64,000 nt of DNA from Mycteria americana (Eukaryota > Chordata > Aves > Ciconiiformes > Ciconiidae), in contig NC_134366.1 in assembly GCF_035582795.1 (NCBI RefSeq), positions 109,189,756-109,253,755 on the forward strand. Direction: 5' to 3'. A model generated the notes under the pieces. The model saw nothing but the letters and a program-made list of their open reading frames with translations, did no database searches and was not told the origin of the DNA. Shown piece after piece: positions 12,501-24,300 of the stretch. A program made the translations under genes and the position numbers. Position 1 is the stretch's first letter. Each line of letters opens with the position of its first letter.

Positions 12501-15500
12501 TCCCGAAGTCAAGTTGCTATCTTCAAATGCTGCCAGAGGCACAGGCCGTCGGTGGGAAGTGTTCTTGCTCTGAAGGCAGCTATCTCAGACCATCACAAAC
12601 GTGGCAAGGTGGGACAAAGAAGAGATAAAAGAAGGATTACCTATGGAAAGCGTTATCTCTTGCGGTAAGTTAAAAGCTAAAGGCAACTCCCCTTTCTGTC
12701 CCTAGCCCTCTCCGTCCGCACCCATAGCTGTTCCTTGGTATACCAAGTGTGTCCTGACCACCGTGCCACAGGGCACAACCACTGCATTATACTTCGGTCA
12801 TTCCCAAAGATCCAGCTGTGCTGAGCATCTGGCCAGAAGTCCCAGAAGACTGAATCTTTTCCTGAATCACTGCAGAAGATCAGCTCAAGTAACTTTTTCC
12901 CACAAAGTGCGCCGAGAGCTGCAGGTGGAAAGCTTTGCAAAAGCAACATCAAGAGAAATGAGGAACTTGAGGGTGGAGCAGCAACACAGTGATGGGAAGT
13001 AAAAGGGGGGAAATGGTTGCACAGTGGTTAGAGGATGTCAGCAGTGAAAAACAAGTGGGTATCAAAAGCTTTTAGAAGGAGAGCAAGAAGTGTTACAGGG
13101 TGACGATGAGCGCAAGCCAGATGGGCAGGCTCAGCTGACAGAGAAGGTATAAATATCGGAACGGAGTCAACCCAAAGAGCAGCGTGGGCAGGGTGTTGTA
13201 CAGAGACTAGGCGAGTTGTGGCAACACTTTAATATGTTTAGCTGGAAAGAGTAATGGTGAACTTGTGTACGGTCAGCAAGTTAAAGCTCGCATCTTGCCC
13301 AGATTGCTCATGGCAGGGGTCAGGCTCTTGTCTTTTACCTCTCCCCTGAAAGCCTTTCCAAGTGACGGTTCTGGCACCTGCCGTGCTCCCCACTCTCAAA
13401 TATGATCATTCACCTCTTTTTTTGGACAAAGGTCCCCAGGTAAAAGCACTCAGGTTCGCTACCTGTGTTCCGACAGGAGGCTTGCCTGGGTGTGATACGT
13501 GCTGGAGACGTCCCGTGGGTCATCCATCAGCGATATGAAGATGCCGTGTGCTTCCAGGCACCCCCTTCTGAGCAAGGGAGTTACACAGAAACACAGCAAA
13601 GAGGAGTTACAACAGAAAAAGCCCATACACAAATTGTCTTCCTTAAAGGCTAGGGCAGGCCTGATCTACCTCAGACATCCCAAGCTCAAAGCCATGGTCT
13701 GCCCACCCGTCCCCCTGCCTCCTTTGGCCTCTTGCTGATCCGAACATGCTAACAAGAGACCTCCATGCGAATTGCTGTCTGCATGGTCTGCTGAGCATTG
13801 CCACCCACCCTTGCTTTCATGTGAACAAAGTCACCCAGGAACTGTGCTAGGTCTTTGTATCTGCGTAACAGACATACATCCCCACAGTAAGCAGGGAAAT
13901 ATCCCATATTTTCACGAGGGTCCTCACAGAATCCTCCCGCAGAGTATCTTATGGGGGAAAGAGGGTTTCCCCCAGACCTCTGTCTGGACTACCGGGTCCT
14001 GCTCCCCCTTTCCAGGTTTCTCTAGACACGTCCGCAATGGACCTGAAAGCCGGGGGTCCTCCTGCTCTGCTGATTCAAGGGATTCATCGGACTGGAGCCT
14101 GTGGGGCGATGGGAAAAGTGAAGTACTTCTCATTATATCCACCCCCTAGGGCGATGTGTAACTGATGCACATCAGCCAGAAAATCCTGCTCAGCCCTTGC
14201 GAGAAGCTTTCCAGGTGCCTGGGAGGAGCGGGGCATTTAGGTATTCTCAGACTATAATCTCTTCTCTGATAATCCTGATTTACTCTTTGGCCAGGGAGCA
14301 AAGGCTAATAGAAAGCAAAGCACTCTGGCAAAGCCCAGCAGGTAATTTAGGAACTCTGGCTTAGTTGTCTCAAGTATAACATGGCGTTAGCATTGCTGGG
14401 AATTAGTGTTTGTGAAGGTGCGCTGGAGCTGGCACGGAGATGGAAGTGCAGCATAATTGGCAATTACTGGTTTGGAAAGGTCACTGTTTTCTGGAGACAA
14501 AGCTAGAATCAGCTGTTGTCACTTAGAAATTTCACTGGGGACATTCATGCTGACCTATTTTTAACATAACAGCAGATTACACTGCAATACAGTGAATAAT
14601 TTATAGGAGCAGTAGCATGATCACAGCCACAATACAATGGCAGCTTCGGTTCCTGCCTGATTATGGAGGGAGGCAGAGCTCTCTGGCATTTTCCACTGAA
14701 TTAGCAAAACAAGACACACGTGGAACGACTGACCCGAGCCTTTCAAAAGCATGTGTGTCAGGATGAATACATGTCCGGAAGGACTAAGTGGGGCAAAGAT
14801 TTTATCTAGAGCATCTGTAAACCTACTCAGTCTCCCAGCAGTTTTGGCAAGCTACAGCGCTGAGAGCAGGGAAGTGGGAATGTGTGTAGGGTTGGGGGTG
14901 ATGGAGAGGAGGAAATTAGCTTTCTGCGTTTGCTATGCAAACCTATATTGAGAAACCGAGAGAAACAGCTCATACATCCCTAGCACGTGTATTTGCATAG
15001 GATAGAAAATATTTCCTTGAAAGAGGAGGCTGCAAATGAATGAGGTATTTGCATCTGCAACCATAAGTTCAAAAAATCTTCTGCAAGATAAGACCAAAAG
15101 GGCCAGAGGGAATTTGTAACATGGGTTGCACATAGAGTAATTGCCAAGAACTACCGTAGGAGGCTCAAGATTGAAGTAAGATGCTGCAATTAGTATATGG
15201 CACTGAAAACCTTTAACAAATTAACCAGGCTTCCACAGTGAGAGCTGCCACCCCCTAAAAGGCTGAAATGGACTCAAAAGCATATGAAGTATGCATGATG
15301 AGACATTTATAGCTTTCGGCATTGCCACAAATATTCCCTCTCCTCTTCCCCTGGCATTCCACAGCCTGAAGCGCGCAGCTGCTTTTTCCAGAAAGCAACT
15401 TCTCCGCCTTGGCCTCAGAGTTCACCTCCTATGTGAAACACATGGAACGGGGGCGTAGCCGATTCAGTCAGAGACACAGAAAGGTCACCCTAAAAATTTC

Positions 15501-16860
15501 GCCTTGCAGCTACAGCACTAGCACTGTGTCGGCAGCGGCCCCTACGCTGTTTCCAGGGGAGAAGTGGGTGCCTCTGGAAAAGCCAGTGCCGTGATTGCTG
15601 TAGAGCCCATCTAAACTCAGAAAGCTTGGAAACAGCTCTTCGGCCCCAGAGGTCTGCATGCCAGTGTGAAGAGCATCCTTTTCTGCTTCTGCTGAATGTG
15701 GAGTCGTTTTCGCTCATTTCTACTCCTTAAGGCTACCGGGTGCTGTTTATTTTCAGCATACAATATAAATAACACATGTTCATTATTACTGCTGAAAATT
15801 ACTTAAGATGATAGGTCAGCTGGAATTGGCAGCTTGGATTTTTTATTCAGTGAGGGTTTTTTTCCATGCGCAATGCTCTGGGAACCCCCCCCTCTTATTC
15901 TTTGTTGTCATTTCCCAAACTCCTCCATAAGGTATCATCCCATGTGTGACAGGTCTGTGTGCTCCATGAAAAACATTTGCATTTGAAAGGGCAACTCTTC
16001 CTATCCTGACCAAAATGGGGAAAGATACAGACACATAGGGAGACTAGCAGTATTGCCTCAAGCCCCCTTCCAAATTGTGTCCATTTACCAAACCCATAGA
16101 CTTGCCAGGGGTTCCCTCTGCCCCCCAAAAAGAAGCACTTCCAGCTGTTTAAGAGACACCAGGGAGAACTTGTTGAAGGAGCTTTACATGTTGGAAGAGG
16201 GACAGCAAATCATACAGAAAATATGACATGGGTGATGGCTGAAGTAAAGTCCAGTATGAAAAAAAGCTGCAGAAGAGACATAGAGAAGTCCTAAGGCCAG
16301 CAATAAATCTATGCAGAGCCCTTACCTCTATAGAGAGATGTATTTATAGTAACTAGGACCATATATTTTGGAAGGAAGACTGAATTTGAAGTAAATACCC
16401 CACAATCCCTGGGAAAATACAGCTTTCCTGCCTTTTTATCTTGCTCAGGGTAATACAGGGAAGATGCCCAAAGGAAGAAATGCAAGCTCCGTTCATTGCA
16501 ATGTTCTTTCATTTCTATTCATCTTTAACTGCTGTCTTCAGCCCTCCCAACACCCAAATTCAGAGCCCGCTTTCGCACACGCTAACGAAGGCAACGGAGG
16601 CTCCGGCGAGTAGCCCACCGGCCATGGGGAAGGGGAGCAGCGGCGGCCCGTTCCTTCCACCGTTCCCCGGGGGACGGATCAGGGGTATTTTGCAGATGTC
16701 CCACCTTTTGGCCAAACCGCCCGAGGGACAACAAAGCGTCGAATGAAAAAATGGAAGAGCCCCGCCGCCGCCGCTCCCAAAAAAGGTGCAGAGCCACCGG
16801 CAGCGCCAGCTCCGCCGCGTTCCGCCGGGGCCAGCTGGGGGGGCGCCCGCGGGGGGCCGC

Positions 16861-16930
16861 GCACCGCTCCGCACCCCTCCGCACCGCTCCGCACCCCTCC
16901 GCACCGCACCCCTCCCCTCCGCCCCGCCCC
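16861..16930. repeat. GC-rich tandem repeat in the CpG island
   Basis: Alternating GCACCGCTCC and GCACCCCTCC units give an approximately 20-bp period for two full copies, followed by decayed copies and CCGCCCC boxes. Runs like this are slippage-prone and difficult to sequence, so copy number may vary between individuals or assemblies. Confidence 0.8.
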
Positions 16931-17124
16931 GCCCGCGAGGGCGGGCCGCGGCCGCGCAGCGCCGCGCAGCAGCAGCGCCTCCTCCTCCGCCTCCTCCTCC
17001 TCCTTCTCCTCCTCCCTCCCGCAGCTCCACAAGGAAAAGCAGGCAGCGGCAGCGCTCGCTGCCAGAGCGGCGGTGCGCGGCGGTCGGGGACGGGCTGCCC
17101 CCGCTGCTCCTCCTCCTCCCTCTC

Positions 17125-17175
17125 TTTTTTTTTTTTTTTTTAAATTTTAAATTTTTTAAATCATTATTTTTTAAG
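17125..17175. repeat. Poly-T tract and AT-rich patch inside the CpG island
   Basis: Seventeen consecutive T (17125-17141) are followed by repeated TTTAAA words up to 17175. The patch interrupts a region of more than 70 percent GC. It could act as a nucleosome-excluding element or weak TATA-like region for a start in the following GC-rich block, but this is inference. Confidence 0.7.
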
Positions 17176-17176
17176 T

Positions 17177-17523
17177 GTAATTAGTGTTCCGGCTGCGGGC
17201 GCTGCCGCCGGGGATGGGGCACCGCGGTGCCCGAGGAGCGCTGGGCGGCGGCGGCGGCGGCGGGCGAGCGGCGTCCCGGGGCGGGCTGTGAGGCGCGGGC
17301 AGCCCCGCCGGCAGCAACAGGTACCCGGGCGGGCTCGGGGCGGGGGGCAGAAACCCGCGTGGGAAGGAAGGAGGCTTCCTGCTCCCGAGGCGGGACGTGG
17401 CCGAGCCGACCCGAGGGCTGCAGGGCTGAAGAGCGGCTGTGGCGGGAGCGGCTGCCGTCCCCTCTCCTCTGCCCGCGCCCCGCCGGCCGCGGGGGTCGGG
17501 CGGCGACAGGGTTTTGAGGAGGG
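17177..17523 (+). other. RIPOR2: Probable non-coding first exon 1b of RIPOR2 (5' end uncertain)
   Basis: The CpG-rich sequence after the AT patch ends in a good donor, GGG|GTAAGC, at 17524; an alternative donor CAACAG|GTACCC lies at 17321. There is no ATG here that opens a frame into the 34696 exon, so with either donor the protein would begin at the ATG at 34722. The 5' boundary is a guess; only the donors and CpG content are seen. Confidence 0.45.
17214..17291 (+). other. Upstream open reading frame in exon 1b
   Basis: ATG at 17214 starts a 25-codon frame (MGHRGARGAL, then a glycine run and RAASRGGL) that stops at TGA 17289-17291. If exon 1b is the transcript leader, ribosomes would meet this short frame before the main start. 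Its context has G at -3 (gggATGG), which is favourable. Any effect on translation is inference. Confidence 0.4.
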
Positions 17524-19140
17524 GTAAGCGGGCGTCTGTGGGGCTTCTGGTGTATGGTTTTAGGTTGGGAAGGTGAAGAAAGTCTTGGTTGTGGGTGTTC
17601 GCTGAGGGCTATGGAAAGCTGTGTGGGGCAACTGGTTTAATGTCTTCTCATAGCGCGTGGAGGTGCTTCCCGTGGTTTCCATTTAAAAAAAAAAAATCTC
17701 AGCGTTTCCTTAGGTCTTGTCTTTCTATTTCCAGTGAGCTTTTATGGTATTACTGGTTGGAGGAAAGCTTAGACCCTCTTAAGTTCTCCTTTCGGGCTCT
17801 GGCTCATTCCCAAGGACTGATGCAAACATATTACACACTGGCATTGCGCTTCAGTTTACCTTTGAATGCCCTGGTTACAAAAGGTCGTGCTAATCCGATG
17901 ACTGACCTTGCTGTTGCTCTGTTAACTGAGCATTTTGCTGTCTCTCATTCAAAGTTTCAAAAAGCTTTCTGGAAACTGCGTGTGCGCGTTTGCGTGCATG
18001 TGCCCGTTCTGCCTTTGCACCCTTTCACACATCTCGCTGGGAAGAGCTGAACGTATTTCCAGCGTAATTTCTGCATTCATTAATCTGGCCATGCGTTCTG
18101 CCACGCTCATCTTAATTACCGTGTTGGAGCTGCTGTCACGCAGCTGGAGCCCGGGGCAGGGAACACGCTCCCAAACAGAAACGTTGTCTTCGTCTTCTCC
18201 AGCGGCTCATTAGGTTTCACAAGCATCCCTGTCCTTCTGAATAAACAAAAAGTGGGAGCATAACCAAACAGGGGGCTTGAGGAAGGAGGCAAGAGGAAGG
18301 TGTCTTTCCTGGAAGATTCCTGTGCTCGCTCCCCAGCCGTCTCTCAGATCTTCACACACTGGGAAGTGATACAATGGGATCTGGTTTATTGTGGCCAGAT
18401 TCGAGGAAGGTATCCACTGGGATGGGTTAGGAGCCCTGCTTTATAACCATAATGGGCAAACGTGACAGATTGCTCCACGCTTAAGTAAGTATGGGTGGGT
18501 ATGTATTAGACGCTGGGACTCTAAAGGAAGCAAAATCTATCTTTCCTCCTGTAAATTCAGCATTTTCTCAGCCAGTAACTAAATCACTAGGACAGTCACT
18601 TAAGATGGTGTCTGTGCTGCTTGTAAGTGCAGATAAGCACCTGTGTGATGGGGACTATTAAAATCCCAGCATCTGTAACCTGATGTTGGTTTAACTTTTG
18701 ACATCCAAGCTGCACTTCTTGACAAGGTATGGGCTTTGGGCTTGGTTTGTTGGTTTGTTTTTCTTTTTAAGAAGCAACAGGTTGAATTTCTTTCCAGGAT
18801 CCCGCCTAAGGAACAGAGCAATTGGCTTTTCCGTGTCTCTCTACTCCTCTCTAGAGTGACAGTACAGTTACGCTTTAGAGTAGCAGAATTAATATTTCTT
18901 AAACACTTGGGAATGTGTAAGGGAAGAAGTGTGTGGTTTGTGAAGGAGCATCCCTAAGTGAGAAGGTTGCTTTACCTCCTTGTGGTCTCAAGGCACATGA
19001 CCATTTTATTCACCTGTATCACAGAGCAAACACTCAGGGTAAGAGCGGTACAAAGCACGGCCTCAAAACTCACAGCAGCACGTTCACACGCCACGCAGGG
19101 TTACCTTTCGCTCTTTGATATTTTTAAAAATGAGCAAGCA

Positions 19141-19170
19141 GAAAGGTAACTTCCAGAAAGGTAACTTCCA
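19141..19170. repeat. 15-bp tandem duplication
   Basis: Two identical copies of GAAAGGTAACTTCCA lie head to tail (19141-19155 and 19156-19170). Each copy contains a donor-like AAGGTAAC word. The copies are perfect, so the duplication is probably recent. Confidence 0.9.
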
Positions 19171-20680
19171 GACAAAGCACGCTGCTGGGAAAGGTCCGGT
19201 GCTGGGGGAAGGCGCCTTGCTTCCCCACTGGGAAGAAGTGGGAGTGAGAACTAAAGGCAGCATTGTTTTTTGCCAAAAAAGGGATGGCTGGTCTGACTTT
19301 TTTTTTTTTTCCCCTCATGTTATACACATGGCAGTGACAAGCTGCTCACAGACAACCCACTTACTGGGGTAGTTTTCATCAGTCGAGCTAAGCTGCAAGC
19401 AGGGGGGAGATAGGCAGCTTGTGTCTGAGGCCATTCAAGCAGCACAGAGCATCAGCTGAAAGCAGACAGGGAAGGAAGTGAGGAGAGCGATGCCTGAACG
19501 CACGCTCCTGGCACGGGCTCGTTAGGGCCAGGATGTGAATTTGTATCGGATGGGGGCCTGTCACATCACTTCCAAGCTACGTGGTTCCTGGATGACTCTA
19601 TTAACAAAATGGGAAGAAACCTGGTTATTTTCCCACTTAGCAGGAGCTTAGAGGTTCACTGTTTTGTTCAGTTAGCTTCCAGTGCTCGCTGCTCTTCTGG
19701 TGGCAGGGTTGTTAAAGAATTTTCTCAGTAAGAGATTTTCAAAATTAATCAACGGGAGCATGCACTGACTGTTTTTTTTTTCCCTGCCAGTTTTGCACAG
19801 ATCGTGTCACTGACTCCAAGATGTGCTTGCCCTTTTAGAAGGCAGAGAGAAAGAATCGGGCCCACTGTGAATTTAAAATCAAATTTAAAGTCTTTTGACA
19901 GCAGAAGCAATTTTGCCTAGGGGGACTTCACAAACCATGGCAGCTCCACTTTGGATGTGCAACAGTGTAAATGTGAATTTAATTTCCTCCCTGTAGCAGA
20001 GTTGCCAACATCTTCGTTTCCCTTGCTGTCCTTCAGACAATTTAGTTTTGCCAGAGCAAGGCAGGAGGGCAGTCTGTGGGCAGAACAGCTGGGTGGCCGG
20101 AGGAGGAACGGCGGGATGGGCTTTGCCAACTCCCCGTGAGAGGGCTGGGAGGACAGCGGCAGTGGGAGCCAACCCTGGATGCAACAAACCGGACCGTGTT
20201 ATGTATCTCTGCCTAATGTCAGGAATGGCTTAGCTAAGGCTGGGCAGCCAGCTCACGTGGAGCCCCACAACCGTCCTTCCCTGCATATCCCAAATCCAAG
20301 CAGAAACTGCATATTTTCCTGGCCACAGCTGCTCAGCAGCTTTATTTCTGCTCCTCAGGGTGAGCGCTGCTCTTGCCCTCGCTTACCTGCGCCCGGGTGA
20401 GCTGTGCGGCTGGGCTGGGGCTGGCTCGATCCCGCTCCTGTCCCGCAAAGCTGGTGCTCTGGCTGCTGCTTTGGGCAGGTATTTCAAGGGGAAAGAAAGC
20501 AGCGGGTACTGGGTAATCCTCTCCTGAAGCTAGTTTTACCCCCATTTGGCAACTTAGAGACAGCTGCCATGCCAAAACGTGCTTGAGCATCCTCCTGTGG
20601 GTGAGCACTGCTTGTTTGCTCCGCAGAGCACCTTGTGCTCTTGTTTTGCTGCAAGTGGGCAGCAGTTTTATCTCAACTTT

Positions 20681-20966
20681 CATAGAATCATAGAATAGTT
20701 TGGGTTGGAAGGGGCCTAGTCCTCTAGGTCATCCAGTCCAACCCCTCTGCAATGAGCAGGGACCTCTTCAATTAGATCAGGTTGCTCAGAGCTCTGTTCA
20801 ACCTGACCTTGAATGTTTCCAGGGATGGGGCATCTATAGCCTCTCTGGGCAACCCGTGCCAGTGTTTCACCACCCTCATCGTAAAAAATGTCTTCCTTAC
20901 ATCTAATCTGAATCTACCCTCTTTTAGTTTAAACCATTACCCCTTATCCTATTGCTACAGGCCTGC
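20681..20966 (-). repeat. CR1 LINE fragment, minus orientation
   Basis: The segment begins with CATAGAATCATAGAATAG and GTTTGGGTTGGAAGGGGCC, the reverse complement of the CR1 3' tail. It continues through the conserved GTCCAACCCCTCTGC, CTCTGGGCAACC and GTGCCAGTGTTTCACCACC blocks to CCTTATCCTATTGCTACAGGCC. About 286 bases of the 3' end are present with no reverse transcriptase, the usual dead, 5'-truncated copy. Apparent open frames across it are by-products. Confidence 0.95.
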
Positions 20967-21330
20967 ATCCAGGGGATTTGGATTCAATCCTCTGAGTTTT
21001 GGCTCTCCAACTCTAGCTTTGAAGTATCTTTGCTGCTGGGTCTGGTGCTGTTGGGAAGAAAGAGGACCCCCCTCTCCGACCAGGTCCAAGTTAATTAGGA
21101 AGCAGCAGTGAGGCTCCAGGAACCACCTGTATCCCAGCCGTGATCAAAAATCAGGTCCCGGTATGCACTGCCCTGTTCCCTGGAAGGTGTGAAGGGCAGG
21201 TTCCTTGGTGCTCTTGAATTACTTTTTGGCAGCCGCAAGCACAGACTTTGCCTTGGTCTTTGCATCCAAGCCCTGCACCCGGTGGCCTCAATAAGAACCG
21301 AGTCTTCTAAACATGACGCAAGAACTATGG

Positions 21331-21357
21331 TTTGTTTGTTTGTTTGTTTGTTTGTTT
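21331..21357. repeat. (TTTG)n microsatellite
   Basis: About six and a half uninterrupted TTTG units followed by a T run. Likely length-polymorphic. Confidence 0.95.
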
Positions 21358-24300
21358 TTCAAAAGTTGTATTTTTCTGCTGTGTTGTTAGGTTACAGGGG
21401 TATCCTGTAATTTTTACCCCTTAACCAGCACAAAAGAAATGAGGGATTAGCATAGAAGTATGCGAGCATCTTTCTTCTTTTCAATGGGAGGAACAAATTG
21501 AAGCTGACAGTCCCCTGGAACCAGCGCAACACATGAAGTAGTCACAATAATACATTTTATCTTCCAGCCCTTTTAAAGCATCAGAAGATCTCCGGTCTGT
21601 GATGCCTCCAGTAAGCTGACCTTGGCTGGCAGAGCCAGCCACCTCATTACTGCTGTCCCACTGCTCACAGCCTGCCCTCTCTCCTGGCCCTCAAACAGCC
21701 CGATTAGCTGCAGCAGCTAGAGCTTCCCAGGTCAGGTAGCCTGCTGGTAACCCTTCAGTGACACCAGATCTGTTTCAAGTAATCCCTTCTGCCAGAAACC
21801 TTTTTTTTTTTTTTCCTTTTTTAATTAAAAAAAAATTGGCTGCAACACCCAGAGATTTGTCAGACTTGATTTTGTCCTGAAAACATCACCAACAGGAAAA
21901 CTTCAAGCCATCCATCAACTCCAAAAAGCAGTTGCAGTAGAGAAAATCTATCTAGTCATCGCTGAGGTGCAGGTTTTAGCTTGTGCCTTCACCTCTACAA
22001 AAGACCAGGCTAGACTCACCCTATCTATTACTATTTAAACCTTTCTATTTGAGCTGACCAAAGGAAGGAACTCATTTACAGTGAAATCTGTCGGAGATAG
22101 ACAGGCAAATAAGCACCTGTAAATAGCTGCAGGCGGTTTGTGTTTCAACAGATGGGGCAAGGCAGAGCACCGCAGCTTCCTTTCTCTTTCTCCGAATTAT
22201 CATCTCGCTGTCTGAGCAGCCAAAACAGCTCTATTTGTCCCTCAGTGAGGTGTCTTTCCTCTTTGTCAAATTTATTTTACATATGCTAGAAGACTGAGGC
22301 AAAACAGAGGAAAAAATACGGCTCGTAGTGAATGCACCCCTTTAAGATGCCTCAGAAGTCTCGGGGAGAGGAGCTAATGCTTGGGGCTGAGACGGCGGTG
22401 CTGGTCCGTGGTACTGCCTCAGGCAGACAGGTACCATGGTCGATGTATCTCGGTGTTCAAAGTCCGACAGGCATTTTCTAATCGTATAACATGAGGGGAA
22501 GGGCCTTTTCCTTAATTAAGCAACTTGCCATCCTCCGTTGGTGTTTAATTTAAAAGTGTTTGGTTTTAAAACTCTAATTGTGGTGCAGAAGTAGGGGCAA
22601 ATGTTACAGTTTTGTGCAATAACATCCCTGCAAGTAGTCTTTGGGTATGGAGACGCCTTTTTCTCCGCTCACCCCTGCAAGCATCGCTGGATTATGGTAG
22701 CAACAGCTATCCCTGTGCACTTTCCCAACCATACAGGCACATCCGTGGGTGATGATGCTGTTGAAAAAATGCCACTGCTCAATTAGGTGTATAATGTGTC
22801 AAGTCCTGCATGACTGACTGCCTTTTCCTTGTCTCGTTTGGTACATCCACAAAATACCATTTTGTTAGTTCACAGAAGGACTTGGGTTTTCGCACAGAGA
22901 TGATTGTGGGATAGGAAGCAATGGGCTGTGAGGTGCTCTTTGAACCATGAGGCATTTTCCTGAATTCAGTGGAACACTCGCAGGCCACGTCTACTTAAAT
23001 ATATACAAAATCTTATTAATAAGAGTAGACATCTGCTAAATTAAACAGAGATGAATGTTTAGTTTATTAGATGTTCAGATTAATAAAACCAAGAGCTGGA
23101 AATGCTCACTAAGTCATCTGTGCTACACAAAACCAAACGGAAGCCATATTAAAAATGCTAAGACTTCAGCTGAGGCTGGAGAATAATCAGCTTAAAATTC
23201 TGCCTGTGTATACCAAGGTTTTGCTTTCTTTGAAATCAGAGGGAGATGTTGCCGTCATCTCCCCAGATGGCAGCTGGACCACAAAGCCTTGTTTCCATGC
23301 ACGCAGGTGCTAGACTGGAAGTGCTTGCAATATATTTCATTTCCATGCCGTATGCTGAAAGCAGAAGCTCCCTGAAGGTTAGATGGCTTTACATCTGCAG
23401 TCATCCAACAAGGGGTCGCTTTTTCCCCATTCTTTCCTGGCTCTATCCTTAAAAAGAAAATAATCCTCCTTCTTCCCGGTAGAGAGGAAGGCACCGGTGG
23501 ATCCAGCGTAACAGCTCCTATGTGAGCATAAACCAAATGCTTTATGCATGCTTTCTTCAGCCGCTGTATTTCTTGTGGGCATGTCGTGCTGCCACCAGGT
23601 GAGGAAGACAATTGCTTCCCTTGGCAAAAGGACAAAATAGTTTTCCATCATGATGTAAAACCCTTATATCCTCCTTTTCCTATACCCAGAATGACGGTCC
23701 ATTACTATGATGTGAATTGGAAAATGCAGAAATCTCAACAGAGAAGGAAAAGACAAAAGAGTGGGAGGGCAGTGGAGGACAAACTGCGGGGTCATTCCTA
23801 TAAGCTGTTCATTAGCCTGCGATGGCCCCGGTGAGTTTTGCCTTTAAATGGCAGACTGTGGAAAAGCAGGGCTGTTCCGAGATGCGTGCAGCCTTAATTT
23901 GTGCAATGAGAAGTTATGCAAGATAATTACCTTGTAGTTCAGCAACAATATACACTGTCAGATCTGTTTAATCCACGCTCAGTTTATCCGTAATGTCTCT
24001 GTGTCTAAAAGACTCAAACAGTAACTAATCCTATAGCACGGCTGGAGCGTATGACGTTTTAAACTCAAGATTTCTTTTTTTAATGTTCCCTACAGATTAA
24101 ATTTACCAATTTAACCTGACTAGATCTACTTACCTTATATTTAAGGTTTTCATCGGGTTTGCACTGGCTGTGTCTGTGACAGTAAAATGTGGGCATTTGG
24201 GATTGTTCTCGGGCACTAATGGCAACAGGCACAGACCAGCCCGTATCTGTGGCATTAAACTCCCCTGTCCTCCAAAAGAGAGAAGCACATGAAGACTGCT

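Larger units (their letters stand above)
404..16599 (+). other. Gene-free stretch: intron of the 1a form, or upstream flank
   Basis: No coding exon is recognisable on either strand. The longest open frames (for example 9668-10126 on the minus strand and 11239-11616 on the plus strand) match no family I know and lack codon-like composition. It holds one CR1 tail at 1855-1926, a short (AG)n at 7718-7732, a perfect hairpin at 12479-12500 and scattered homopolymer runs. If exon 1a is real this is its intron; otherwise it is 5' flank of the CpG-island promoter. Confidence 0.6.
16600..17530 (+). promoter_or_regulatory. RIPOR2: CpG-island promoter of RIPOR2
   Basis: About 0.9 kb of very GC- and CpG-rich DNA in an otherwise AT-balanced region. 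It contains GC boxes for Sp/KLF factors (CCGCCCCGCCCCGCC around 16920-16934), many CGG/GCG triplets, and no recognisable TATA box at a fixed distance from a start. An AT-rich island (17125-17175) sits in the middle. Open frames on both strands here are low-complexity translations of GC-rich repeats and are not genes. The island is the strongest promoter-like element upstream of the first common RIPOR2 exon and in its orientation offers donors at 17321 (CAACAG|GTACCC) and 17524 (GAGGAGGG|GTAAGC). The exact start site and whether it also fires in the minus direction are not visible. Confidence 0.8.

Noticed and set aside
16560..17184. Overlapping open frames of 100-156 codons on both strands in the CpG island
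   Set aside because: Low-complexity Ala/Arg/Gly/Pro translations of GC-rich repeats, open in several frames at once; no family match.
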